The translations under genes were made by a program, and so were the position numbers. A stretch of DNA of 64,000 nucleotides from Hoylesella oralis ATCC 33269 (GTDB lineage Bacteria; Bacteroidota; Bacteroidia; Bacteroidales; Bacteroidaceae): positions 124,001-188,000 of the forward strand of contig NZ_GL833118.1 in assembly GCF_000185145.2 (NCBI RefSeq). The letters are read 5' to 3'. Under the pieces are notes generated by a model. That model did not search any database, was not told the DNA's origin, and worked only from the letters and a program-made list of their open reading frames with translations. Of this stretch, positions 18,349 to 26,990 are shown piece after piece; positions within the stretch are counted from its first letter, which is position 1; every line of letters begins with the position of its first letter.

Positions 18349-20151
18349 ATGCAGGACATCAGAAACATTGCCATTATTGCACACGTTGATCACGGTAAAA
18401 CTACTTTAGTCGACAAGATGATGCTCGCCGGAAAGCTCTTCCGCGAAGGACAGGATAACAGCGCACAGGTATTAGACTCCAACGATTTGGAGCGCGAACG
18501 AGGCATAACCATTCTTTCCAAGAACGTTTCTATTAATTGGAAAGGCTCGAAGATCAATATTATAGACACGCCGGGGCACTCTGATTTCGGCGGTGAAGTG
18601 GAGCGTGTGCTCAATATGGCCGACGGTTGTATCCTCTTAGTGGATGCTTTCGAGGGCCCAATGCCGCAAACTCGCTTCGTTTTACAGAAAGCCTTACAGA
18701 TAGGATTGAAGCCTATTGTGGTGGTAAACAAGGTGGATAAGCCGAATTGCCGGCCCGAAGAAGTCTACGAAATGGTCTTCGACTTGATGTTCTCGCTCAA
18801 TGCAACGGAAGAACAGCTCGACTTTCCCGTTGTTTATGGTAGTGCCAAAAACGGATGGATGGCAGAAGATTGGAAAAAACCTACCGACAATATCGATTAT
18901 CTTCTCGATAAAATCATCGAAATAATCCCTGCTCCAAAGCAGATAGAGGGCAGTCCGCAAATGCTCATCACCTCGCTCGACTACTCTAATTATACGGGTA
19001 GAATTGCGGTAGGTCGCGTTCACCGAGGCACATTGCGTGATGGTATGAACGTTACGATATGCCACCGTGACGGCTCACAGGAGAAAACGAGAATTAAAGA
19101 ACTGCACACTTTCGAAGGTATGGGCCATGTGAAAACCGATCATGTGGACTCCGGGGACATTTGTGCGGTAATAGGACTCGATAAATTCGAGATAGGTGAT
19201 ACCATTTGCGATTACGAAAATCCCGAACCGTTGCCTCCTATAGCAATCGATGAGCCTACGATGAGCATGCTTTTCACTATTAACGATAGTCCTTTCTTCG
19301 GTAAGGAAGGTAAATTCTGCACAAGCCGTCATATCAACGAACGCTTGCAAAAAGAACTCGAAAAGAACCTTGCATTGCGTGTGCGCGCCTTCGACGACAG
19401 CACCGATAAGTGGATAGTAAGCGGCCGAGGTGTACTTCATCTCTCGGTGCTTATCGAGACCATGCGTCGCGAAGGCTATGAACTTCAGGTAGGTCAGCCG
19501 CAGGTAATCTACAAAGAGATAGACGGTGTGCGCTGCGAACCTATCGAAGAGCTCACCATCAACGTGCCCGAAGAGTTCTCAAGCAAGATGATCGACATGG
19601 TTACACGCCGCAAAGGCGAGATGACTTCTATGGAAAGTCAGGGCGAACGTGTGAACATCGAGTTCGATATACCCTCGCGCGGCATCATCGGTTTGCGTAC
19701 AAATGTGCTCACAGCCTCGCAGGGCGAAGCTATCATGGCACATCGTTTCAAAGAGTATCAGCCGTTCAAAGGCGAGATAACCCGCCGCACCAACGGTTCT
19801 ATGATTGCTTTGGAAACGGGCACTGCATACGCTTATTCGATCGATAAACTGCAGGATCGCGGTAAATTCTTTATCGATCCGGGCGAAGAAGTGTATGCCG
19901 GACAGGTGGTAGGAGAGCATGTTCACGACAACGACCTCGTGATCAACGTAACCAAGGCCAAGCAGCTAACCAACGTGCGGGCATCGGGTTCCGACGAAAA
20001 AGCCCGCGTTATTCCCAAAACTGTGATGAGTCTTGAAGAATGTCTCGAATACATTAAGGGCGATGAATACGTAGAAGTAACGCCGAAGAACATGCGTATG
20101 CGTAAGATCATCCTCGACCATTTGGAGCGCAAGCGTGCCGGCAAAGAGTAA
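18349..20151 (+). CDS. typA: Ribosome-associated translational GTPase TypA/BipA
   Basis: 600 residues, the normal length. It is an EF-G-like GTPase that helps 50S subunit assembly and stress adaptation. G1 is AHVDHGKTT (residues 11-19), the switch region has RERGITILSKN, G3 is DTPGHSDFGGEV, G4 is NKVDK; domains II, III, V and the TypA-specific C-terminal domain follow. Its last 50 bases reappear in altered form at 21797-21848, beyond the restriction–modification genes, so the 3' end of this gene marks an insertion boundary. Confidence 0.97.
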   Translation: MQDIRNIAIIAHVDHGKTTLVDKMMLAGKLFREGQDNSAQVLDSNDLERERGITILSKNVSINWKGSKINIIDTPGHSDFGGEVERVLNMADGCILLVDAFEGPMPQTRFVLQKALQIGLKPIVVVNKVDKPNCRPEEVYEMVFDLMFSLNATEEQLDFPVVYGSAKNGWMAEDWKKPTDNIDYLLDKIIEIIPAPKQIEGSPQMLITSLDYSNYTGRIAVGRVHRGTLRDGMNVTICHRDGSQEKTRIKELHTFEGMGHVKTDHVDSGDICAVIGLDKFEIGDTICDYENPEPLPPIAIDEPTMSMLFTINDSPFFGKEGKFCTSRHINERLQKELEKNLALRVRAFDDSTDKWIVSGRGVLHLSVLIETMRREGYELQVGQPQVIYKEIDGVRCEPIEELTINVPEEFSSKMIDMVTRRKGEMTSMESQGERVNIEFDIPSRGIIGLRTNVLTASQGEAIMAHRFKEYQPFKGEITRRTNGSMIALETGTAYAYSIDKLQDRGKFFIDPGEEVYAGQVVGEHVHDNDLVINVTKAKQLTNVRASGSDEKARVIPKTVMSLEECLEYIKGDEYVEVTPKNMRMRKIILDHLERKRAGKE

Positions 20152-20152
20152 A
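20101..20152 (+). repeat. First copy of the typA 3'-end direct repeat
   Basis: These 52 bases align without gaps to 21797-21848 with 43 identities (counted by hand). Here they encode the genuine TypA end RKIILDHLERKRAGKE and its stop. The two copies flank the restriction–modification genes. Confidence 0.9.
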
Positions 20153-20161
20153 TGTAAGATA

Positions 20162-20998
20162 ATGTTAGAGGAATATCTTAATAAAATTATCAATGCTAAT
20201 TGTATGGAAGTTCTGAAAAAACTTCCCAACAACAGCATTGATCTTGTTGTAACATCTCCGCCATATAATCTGAAGAACTCAACAGGAAATGGGATGAAAG
20301 ACGGGCGCGGAGGTAAATGGTCCAATGCAGCTCTTATAAAGGGATACGATAGCTATGATGACTGTATGCCGAATGATGAGTATGCAAAGTGGCAACACGA
20401 AGTATTATTGGAACTTGTTCGTGTTATCAAAGACGACGGAGCCATATTTTATAACCATAAATGGCGCGTACAGAACGGACTTATGCAGGATCGTCACGAT
20501 ATCGTTTATGATGTTCCGCTTCGCCAAATTATTATTTGGAAGCGTAAAGGAGGTATCAATTTTAATGCCGGTTATTTTCTTCCAACATACGAAGTTATCT
20601 ATTTTATCGCTAAAAAAGACTTTAAATTAGCTCCTCATAGCAATAATTATGGTGATGTATGGGAGATTATGCAAGAACAACGCAACGATCATCCGGCTCC
20701 GTTTCCTGTAGAACTTATCGATCGTATCATATCTTCAACTACCTCACAAATAATTTTAGATCCATTTATGGGATCGGGAACTACCGCTGTTGTTGCTGCT
20801 GGTTTAGGGCGGGATTTTATCGGTATAGAAAAATCACCAAAATATTGTGAGGTTGCTATGCAACGGCTTGAGAGGAATAAAATTAATTCGGAAGTTGCAA
20901 AATTCCATCAGCCTACCTTTTTTACAAAACCATTGGCCAAGAAATATAAACCTTCTAAAAGCATGAAAAATGAACAAAGTATTGAAATCGATTTCTAA
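20162..20998 (+). CDS. Type II DNA methyltransferase (N4-cytosine/N6-adenine, beta class)
   Basis: 278 residues from the ATG at 20162; an upstream in-frame start overlaps typA and is not needed. The catalytic motif IV is TSPPYN (residues 31-36) and the SAM-binding motif I is DPFMGSGTT (residues 200-208). The order IV before I puts it in the beta class. The partner endonuclease overlaps its 3' end by 29 bases and belongs to the MvaI/BcnI family, whose methyltransferases modify cytosine N4, so N4-methylcytosine is the likely product. The gene looks AT-richer than typA and uses AT-rich codons, consistent with recent transfer. Confidence 0.9.
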   Translation: MLEEYLNKIINANCMEVLKKLPNNSIDLVVTSPPYNLKNSTGNGMKDGRGGKWSNAALIKGYDSYDDCMPNDEYAKWQHEVLLELVRVIKDDGAIFYNHKWRVQNGLMQDRHDIVYDVPLRQIIIWKRKGGINFNAGYFLPTYEVIYFIAKKDFKLAPHSNNYGDVWEIMQEQRNDHPAPFPVELIDRIISSTTSQIILDPFMGSGTTAVVAAGLGRDFIGIEKSPKYCEVAMQRLERNKINSEVAKFHQPTFFTKPLAKKYKPSKSMKNEQSIEIDF

Positions 20999-21797
20999 AG
21001 AAGAACTAATTAACAGGTTTAATGAAATATATACTCAAGGCTGGATATTAAATCGACGCGGAAATAATGATGGAGCTGTAGGGAATGTTTTAGAGGATTT
21101 GCTTGGCATACCAGAAAACAATTTACCTATTCCAAATGCAGCCGAATGGGAATTGAAGGCACAGAGAGCGAATACTTCATCATTGCTGACGTTATTTCAC
21201 ATGGAACCATCACCGCGTGCATTCAAAGTTGTTCCGAATATCTTGTTACAAAAATATGGCTGGCCTTCTGCTGAGGCAGGTAAAAAATATCCTATTGATG
21301 AGAAATCTTTTAGAGCAACACTTAACGCTAAGAATTTTATTGATCGCGGTTTCAAAGTGAATGTAAATGATGAACAAAAAAGGGTTGAAATTGTTTTCGA
21401 CAGCACTAAAACAGCAGAACGGCACAATGAATGGATACGAACAGTAAAGAAACGTGTAGGGCATACCGATAATTTCGATATCGTTCCTTATTGGGGATTT
21501 GATGATTTATTTCATAAAGCCGGTATAAAATTAATGAATTGCTTTTATGTTCGTGCAGACGAAAAAAGAGAGTACGAAGGTCGTAAGCGCAAAAGTTACT
21601 TTCTCTATAATTATGTATTAAAACTTTCGCAATTCAATCAAAGTAAATTTATAGATGCCATTCGTCAGGGCAAAATATATATTGATTTTGATGCCCGTAC
21701 GGGCCATAACCACGGTACAAAGTTTCGCATGCATTATAACGATATACCTTTGTTATATAAAAACGCAGAAGTTATCATTGATAAAACATCCTTGTAA
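20970..21797 (+). CDS. MvaI/BcnI-family type II restriction endonuclease
   Basis: 275 residues. The N-terminal part follows the pattern of this family: RRGNNDGAVGNVLEDLLGI, then EWELKAQR with the E-x-K pair Glu61/Lys63 expected at a PD-(D/E)xK active site; Glu42 in the preceding helix may also contribute. Family members are known to cut CC(W/S)GG-type sites, often as monomers; the exact site here cannot be read from sequence. The gene starts 29 bases inside the methyltransferase gene, which helps keep expression of the two linked. Its stop codon directly touches the diverged typA tail copy. An Asp immediately ahead of the E-x-K is not obvious. Confidence 0.85.
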   Translation: MNKVLKSISKEELINRFNEIYTQGWILNRRGNNDGAVGNVLEDLLGIPENNLPIPNAAEWELKAQRANTSSLLTLFHMEPSPRAFKVVPNILLQKYGWPSAEAGKKYPIDEKSFRATLNAKNFIDRGFKVNVNDEQKRVEIVFDSTKTAERHNEWIRTVKKRVGHTDNFDIVPYWGFDDLFHKAGIKLMNCFYVRADEKREYEGRKRKSYFLYNYVLKLSQFNQSKFIDAIRQGKIYIDFDARTGHNHGTKFRMHYNDIPLLYKNAEVIIDKTSL

Positions 21798-21848
21798 GCA
21801 AGAGCATCCTCGAACATTTAGAGCGCAAGCATGCCGACAAGGAGCAAA
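21797..21848 (+). repeat. Second copy of the typA 3'-end direct repeat
   Basis: 43 of 52 bases match 20101-20152. The copy begins at the last base of the endonuclease stop codon. Confidence 0.9.
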
Positions 21849-21862
21849 ATTATTATGAATAA
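21800..21862 (+). pseudogene. Displaced typA 3'-terminal fragment
   Basis: In one frame it reads KSILEHLERKHADKEQNYYE then stop, against RKIILDHLERKRAGKE at the true TypA end. The TAA of typA has become CAA here, adding five codons (QNYYE). It has no start codon and is not expressed as a protein on its own. It is best read as the former chromosomal end of typA, left behind when a block carrying a new typA end plus the restriction–modification genes was inserted; alternatively the block brought this copy. Confidence 0.8.
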
Positions 21863-22063
21863 ATATATTTAGTTGTTTTCTTATGCTGTTTTTCATGTCG
21901 GCTCATCATGGCATAAGTATATTTTTGAGTACCAGTAAGTTATGATGTGATAGCAACTGAAAGCATGGCAGAAGAGTTGCTGTCAGCGTATTTACAGAAG
22001 TTCTAAAACATCCGTAACCCATTAAAAGACGGTCTTTATGTTGTAAGGAGACCATCTCTTTAC

Positions 22064-22173
22064 GCTAAGAACCACGGAGGTTGACCGTGCGAAGTACGGA
22101 GGTTGACACGATGAACCACGGAGGTTGACGCTAAGAACCACGGAGGTTGACATTGTGAAGTACGGAGGTTTAC
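22064..22173. repeat. Five tandem 22-bp units
   Basis: Units start at 22064, 22086, 22108, 22130 and 22152. The conserved part is GAA(CC/GT)ACGGAGGTTGAC with a variable first five bases. Units with CCACGG and GTACGG alternate partly (CC, GT, CC, CC, GT); the last unit ends TTTAC. There are no spacers, so this is a minisatellite and not a CRISPR. Confidence 0.9.
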
Positions 22174-22284
22174 CATTAGGAGGTGGCATTTTATTCCGGT
22201 ATGTTTTCCATATACCGCCGACGGATGCGTGGAACGGTTGAAATATCCTCATAATATAGGATTTCATAAATCGACGAATTATTG

Positions 22285-22292
22285 TATTTTTG
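22285..22292 (+). promoter_or_regulatory. Candidate -7 box for the porphyrin operon
   Basis: TATTTTTG matches TAnnTTTG, 34 bp before the ATG at 22327. No Fur-like box was recognised. Confidence 0.45.
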
Positions 22293-22326
22293 TGCCCGAA
22301 CAATAACGAATAAGATTTAAAGTAAA

Positions 22327-24387
22327 ATGCTTTGTACTATTTTGCTGTTGGCTTCGTGCGCACTCGATGGAGGCGCCGGAACGGCAGATACCGCCGCTAT
22401 CAGGACTATGGGACTCGACGAGGTGACCGTTGTAGAGTTCAAACAGAACAGGCGCAACCTTGCTCCGTCGTCTGTTTCGACGGCCGATGCACGCTTTCTG
22501 AATAATCAAGAGATAACGAGTTTGAAAGAACTTACGGCCGTTATGCCCAATTTCTTTATACCCGATTACGGCTCAAGACAGAACACTCCCGTTTATATAC
22601 GTGGCATCGGAGCCAAGACAAAGGGCCCTGCAGTGGGCTTCTATGTAGATGGCGTGCCTCATTTTGAGAATTCTGCCTTCGATATAGATATGTTCGATGT
22701 GGAGTCGGTGGCCGTTTTACGCGGTCCGCAGGGTACGCTTTACGGGCGTAATGCCATCGGCGGTATCATCAACGTGCACACGTTGTCGCCGTTGTATCAC
22801 CAAGGTACGCGTCTTAAAGCGGGTTACGGCAGCAGGAACGATGTAGTTGCACAGTTCTCGCATTATATGAAATTCTCCGACAGATTGGGATTTTCCGCCG
22901 CCGGAGGGTATCATCATAACGACGGTTTCTTTCGTAATCTGTTCACAGGCAATAAGGCCGACGATATGAACGACGGCTTCGGGCGGCTCAACTTCGTGTG
23001 GGCACCGTCTGCACAGTGGACGCTCCGCCTTAACAGCATGCTCGACTATTCCGAACAAGGCGGCTATCCGTATGGAGCGTATAGCCGTACCACGGGCACC
23101 ACATCGCCTGTTAATTATAATAGGTATAGCTCTTATCGCCGCCTGATCTCCACTTCGGGCTTCAATGCGCGGTACGAAGGGCAGTCGTTCGGCTTCAATA
23201 GTCGAACTTCCTACCAGTTCATTAAAGATCATCAGGCCATCGATCAAGACTTCACCCCTAAGGATTTGTATTTTGTCATCAACGAATTGCGGCAGAATAT
23301 GGTAAGTCAAGAGTTCACATTCAAGTCGAATCATACCAGACGTTACCAATGGATATTCGGCATATTCGGCATGCTTCAGAACGTTAACAACACCCTTGAA
23401 ACGCAATATATCGCCAAGGATCAAGCGTTTCCTACGCATTATCGCATACCCGTTTATGCCTTTGCGCTCTATCATCAGTCGTCTTATAACATTTGGCGCG
23501 GCCTTTCGATAACGGCAGGGCTGCGTTTCGATTACGAATATGCCAATCACCGTTATCTTCGGCGCAGCTATCAACTAAGCACAAACGGCAATTGGATGGA
23601 TGTTAAAAGTAACGAGAGCTCCCTTCATTTCAGGCAACTAACGCCGAAATTCGGCCTTCAATACCTTACAGAAGTGCGAAATCTCTATTACATATCGGTT
23701 ACCCGCGGCTATAAGGCAGGCGGTTTCAACCAGTCGTTCCGAACAGACGACGAACGTACATACTCGCCCGAATACAACTGGAACTACGAAGTAGGGGCGA
23801 AACTCAACCTTCTGCGAGGCACGCTGACGGCAGAAACGGCGCTTTTTTATATAGACTGGCGCCATCAGCAGGTTAACCAAACCGTGCCGGGGATAGGGAA
23901 TGTGTTGCATAACGCAGGGCATTCCAGCAGTAAAGGGTTCGAATTGTCGCTCATGGCACGCCCTCTGTCGGGTTTAGAACTCCATTTAAGCTACGGATAT
24001 ACCTATTCTAAGTTCATTGAATATCGAAAGAGCGCAACCGTAGATTATTCCGGAAACAGGTTGCCGATGGTTCCGCGCAACACGTTGGCACTGAACGTGG
24101 CTTATACATGGCGGCCTGCTCGCGGTATCGTCGACAAATGGGTGCTCGGTACAGGCCTTACGGGCGTGGGAAAGATATATTGGGCCGAAGACAATGCCGT
24201 GGCACAAGACTTTTATACGTTGCTCAATGCCAAGATAAGTGCAACGAGCGGCAATTTTACATGGGAGGTGTGGGGCAAAAATCTTACCGATACGAAGTAT
24301 AATACCTACAGCTTTAAGGCGTCTGCCGACTATGCCCAGCTGGGCCGACCGGCACATTTCGGAACGTCTGTAGTAGTAAATTTCTGA
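22327..24387 (+). CDS. TonB-dependent outer-membrane receptor, likely for porphyrin or siderophore
   Basis: 686 residues. A plug domain with a TonB-box-like EVTVVEF near the N-terminus, IRGIGAKTKGPAVGFYVDGV and LRGPQGTLYGRNAIGGIINV, then a 22-strand barrel ending in an aromatic residue (VVVNF). An in-frame stop at 22318 fixes the start. The resulting leader, MLCTILLLASCALDGG, has a lipobox-like LASC but no basic residue, which is unusual. It is not SusC-like. It heads an operon with an MFS carrier and two late heme-synthesis enzymes, so the ligand is probably a tetrapyrrole such as coproporphyrin; this is inferred from context. Confidence 0.85.
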   Translation: MLCTILLLASCALDGGAGTADTAAIRTMGLDEVTVVEFKQNRRNLAPSSVSTADARFLNNQEITSLKELTAVMPNFFIPDYGSRQNTPVYIRGIGAKTKGPAVGFYVDGVPHFENSAFDIDMFDVESVAVLRGPQGTLYGRNAIGGIINVHTLSPLYHQGTRLKAGYGSRNDVVAQFSHYMKFSDRLGFSAAGGYHHNDGFFRNLFTGNKADDMNDGFGRLNFVWAPSAQWTLRLNSMLDYSEQGGYPYGAYSRTTGTTSPVNYNRYSSYRRLISTSGFNARYEGQSFGFNSRTSYQFIKDHQAIDQDFTPKDLYFVINELRQNMVSQEFTFKSNHTRRYQWIFGIFGMLQNVNNTLETQYIAKDQAFPTHYRIPVYAFALYHQSSYNIWRGLSITAGLRFDYEYANHRYLRRSYQLSTNGNWMDVKSNESSLHFRQLTPKFGLQYLTEVRNLYYISVTRGYKAGGFNQSFRTDDERTYSPEYNWNYEVGAKLNLLRGTLTAETALFYIDWRHQQVNQTVPGIGNVLHNAGHSSSKGFELSLMARPLSGLELHLSYGYTYSKFIEYRKSATVDYSGNRLPMVPRNTLALNVAYTWRPARGIVDKWVLGTGLTGVGKIYWAEDNAVAQDFYTLLNAKISATSGNFTWEVWGKNLTDTKYNTYSFKASADYAQLGRPAHFGTSVVVNF

Positions 24388-24392
24388 TACGG

Positions 24393-25628
24393 ATGAACGG
24401 TCTTTCGAAAATATCTGTACGCTCTAATGGCGGCGAAGTGCTTACTTTGGGCACTTTCTTTTGTTTGTATGTGGCACAGTCGGTACCTTCGAGCTTCTTA
24501 TCTACCGCTTTACAGGTGCTCATGCGCGAGAATAACTTCTCTTTATCTACCATCGGACTGTTACAGATGGTAAAACTACCGTGGATATTGAAGTTTCTAT
24601 GGGCGCCGCTGATAGACCGCAATTGCGTTACCGTGGCCCATTACAAGCGTTGCATCATCTCTTCGGAACTGGCTTATGCCGTTATTCTGCTTGTTATGGG
24701 CATGTTTCATATTGCCACCGATATCTATCTGATCATCGCATTGGTAATACTTTCGCTTGTTGCTTCGGGCACACAAGACATCGCAACCGATGCTCTGGCG
24801 GTATTATCTTTTACGAAACGCGATAAAAGCATGGTAAACAGCATGCAGTCTATGGGTGGTTTCGGCGGCACGCTTCTTGGTAGCGGTGTTCTTCTTATAG
24901 TGCTCCACCGTTACGGTTGGAGCGTTGTGTTGCCCTGTCTGTGTATTTTCGTGCTGCTTGCTCTTATTCCCTTGCTGTTCAACAAGCGGCTTACGATTGC
25001 GGAAAAAACTGCAACCGAACGTGCCAGAGCGGCCGATTTCTTGTGGTTCTTTGCCCGAAGAAGCATCTGGCGGCAGGTAGGTTTCCTCCTTATATATTAT
25101 GCCGGCCTTATCGGAATACTATCGATGCTGCGCCCGTATCTTGTAGATAACGGCTATACAATGAGAGATATCGGAATTATGAGTGGTATCTTGGGCACTT
25201 GCATGGCATGTGTATCGTCTTTAGGAGCGGGGTTTATCGTGCGTAGAATAGGCATCTATCGGGCGCGTATCTTATTTGCCGTGCTAACGCTTTGCACTAC
25301 GGTGTTCTTTCTTGCCCAGTCTTTCCTGCCCGTAAATACCGTTTTGCTCTGCTTGGGTATCGTTCTGTTGTGGGGAAGCTATGGGTTTGCCTCTGTTGTG
25401 GTCTATGTTTCGTCGATGAATTGCGTACGTTCGGGGCGCGAAGGAACAGATTTTACCGTGCAAATAGTGCTCACCCATACCAGCGGAATGCTGATGGCAG
25501 CAGTCGCCGGAGCACTGTCCGACCGTATCGGCTACCACGGATTGTTTGCGGCAGAGGTAGCCATAGCAGCACTGTCTTTGGTCTATGTACTTGCTATGTT
25601 CAAGAAAACGGAGGCGAAAAATGAATAA
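24393..25628 (+). CDS. MFS transporter, AmpG/RhtX-FptX-like
   Basis: 411 residues with about 12 membrane helices. The signature MVKLPWILKFLWAPLIDR and the loop ASGTQDIATDALAV place it in the AmpG-like branch of the major facilitator superfamily, which includes the RhtX/FptX single-protein siderophore importers. It starts 5 bp after the TonB receptor and its last 8 bases overlap hemN, so it is very likely the inner-membrane step of uptake for the same ligand. A muropeptide substrate (true AmpG) is the main alternative but does not fit the neighbours. Confidence 0.8.
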   Translation: MNGLSKISVRSNGGEVLTLGTFFCLYVAQSVPSSFLSTALQVLMRENNFSLSTIGLLQMVKLPWILKFLWAPLIDRNCVTVAHYKRCIISSELAYAVILLVMGMFHIATDIYLIIALVILSLVASGTQDIATDALAVLSFTKRDKSMVNSMQSMGGFGGTLLGSGVLLIVLHRYGWSVVLPCLCIFVLLALIPLLFNKRLTIAEKTATERARAADFLWFFARRSIWRQVGFLLIYYAGLIGILSMLRPYLVDNGYTMRDIGIMSGILGTCMACVSSLGAGFIVRRIGIYRARILFAVLTLCTTVFFLAQSFLPVNTVLLCLGIVLLWGSYGFASVVVYVSSMNCVRSGREGTDFTVQIVLTHTSGMLMAAVAGALSDRIGYHGLFAAEVAIAALSLVYVLAMFKKTEAKNE

Positions 25629-26985
25629 AGAACTGATCGAGAAATACAACATACCTGTGCCGAGATATACCAGTTATCCGCCGGCCAACTACTTCTACGA
25701 CCTTTCTGCTGCCGATTATCTTGCCGCAGTAGACGCATCTAACGCAGCTGCAAACAATCTGGTGTCGTTTTACCTCCACATCCCGTTCTGTTCAGACCTG
25801 TGCCATTATTGCGGTTGTAATTCATATTCCATGGGTAAAGATGGCATGTTGGAGCGATATGTGGCAGCTCTGCACAAAGAGATAGATATTATTGCCGCCC
25901 ATATACGGCCGGATAGGAGCATTTCACAGATACACTATGGCGGCGGAAGTCCCACTGCGTTGCCCATACATTATATACATGAGCTGAACGACCACATGCT
26001 CTCGCTGCTTCCGGTAATCGATCGGCCGGAAATAGCCATAGAGTGTCATCCGGGTTATCTTACCGCCTATGACTGGCAGAAGCTCATCGAGTGTGGTTTT
26101 ACACGCTATAGTCTGGGCATACAAGACTTTGACGAGCGCGTTCTGAAGGCTGTTAACCGGCGTCCGTCGTTACTTCCGATTGAGGAAATTCTCCATCTGT
26201 TGCGCTCATCCGGTGCAACTGTCAACCTTGATTTCCTGTTCGGATTACCATATCAAACGCCTCTGAGTTTCCAACATGCCATAGAAATGGGTGCCGAATT
26301 GCAACCTGAGCGCCTTGTAACGTTCAGTTACGGGCACGTGCCATGGGTTCATAAGCGGCAACTTATATTAGAGAAGTACGGTCTTCCTACAGGCCAGACT
26401 AAACAGGAGATGTATCAGCGGGCGGTAGAAGTGCTCTACGGGGCAGGTTATCGCAGTATCGGACTCGATCACTTCGTACTTCCCGACGACGAATTGAGTA
26501 TAGCTCTCGATACTAAGTGCCTGCATCGTAACTTTCAGGGCTACTGCACACAGCGCACAACGGGCCAAGTATATGCCTTTGGGGTAACGGGTATCAGTCA
26601 ATTGGGTTCTGCCTATGCGCAAAACGGTAGGGATATACCGGCTTATATCGATGAAATTGAGAGCGGCAGACTGAATGTCTGTCGCGGATATATCCTCAAC
26701 CGTCGCCAACAGATCGTGCGTGAAGTTATCGAAGCCATGATGTGTAACTATTATATTTCGTGGAGCGAAATAGCCCGAAGGCTGTCGCTGACGCCGAAAG
26801 AGGTAAAAGCTGCCGTGAATTACGATGAGGAACATCTGCGCAGGATGGCCACCGATGGCATTATAGATTATACGCCTGACGCTATTAGTATGACTTCCGA
26901 AGGCTCTCCTTTTGTAAGAAATGTGGTGGCAATACTCGATCCGTTGATGTTGAACACTACAAAGAAATTTTCTAAACCTATTTGA
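25621..26985 (+). CDS. hemN: Oxygen-independent coproporphyrinogen III oxidase HemN
   Basis: 454 residues from the ATG at 25621, which overlaps the MFS gene by 8 bases. A radical SAM enzyme that decarboxylates coproporphyrinogen III to protoporphyrinogen IX without oxygen. The cluster motif CxxxCxxCxC is Cys57, Cys61, Cys64, Cys66. Features that separate true HemN from HemW-like proteins are present: RYTSYPPA at the N-terminus, YGHVPWVHKRQ, GLDHFVLPDDEL, HRNFQGYCTQ and the C-terminal domain. It therefore should be a real heme-pathway enzyme. The earlier pathway genes are not seen nearby. Confidence 0.93.
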   Translation: MNKELIEKYNIPVPRYTSYPPANYFYDLSAADYLAAVDASNAAANNLVSFYLHIPFCSDLCHYCGCNSYSMGKDGMLERYVAALHKEIDIIAAHIRPDRSISQIHYGGGSPTALPIHYIHELNDHMLSLLPVIDRPEIAIECHPGYLTAYDWQKLIECGFTRYSLGIQDFDERVLKAVNRRPSLLPIEEILHLLRSSGATVNLDFLFGLPYQTPLSFQHAIEMGAELQPERLVTFSYGHVPWVHKRQLILEKYGLPTGQTKQEMYQRAVEVLYGAGYRSIGLDHFVLPDDELSIALDTKCLHRNFQGYCTQRTTGQVYAFGVTGISQLGSAYAQNGRDIPAYIDEIESGRLNVCRGYILNRRQQIVREVIEAMMCNYYISWSEIARRLSLTPKEVKAAVNYDEEHLRRMATDGIIDYTPDAISMTSEGSPFVRNVVAILDPLMLNTTKKFSKPI

Positions 26986-26990
26986 AAACG

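Larger units (their letters stand above)
21863..22326. other. Intergenic stretch with tandem 22-bp repeats
   Basis: No credible gene. It contains an imperfect hairpin (about 22024-22062, AAAGACGGTCT pairing with AGACC…TCTTT), five tandem 22-bp units (22064-22173), and the promoter box of the next gene (22285-22292). An open frame on the minus strand across the repeats has a repeat period not divisible by three and is judged spurious. Confidence 0.6.

Noticed and set aside
22064-22173. CRISPR array
   Set aside because: The units are contiguous, 22 bp long and without spacers; no cas genes nearby.
22022-22303. Minus-strand open frame of 93 codons across the repeats
   Set aside because: The repeat period (22) shifts the frame each unit, there is no recognisable domain, and it overlaps the promoter region of the next gene.
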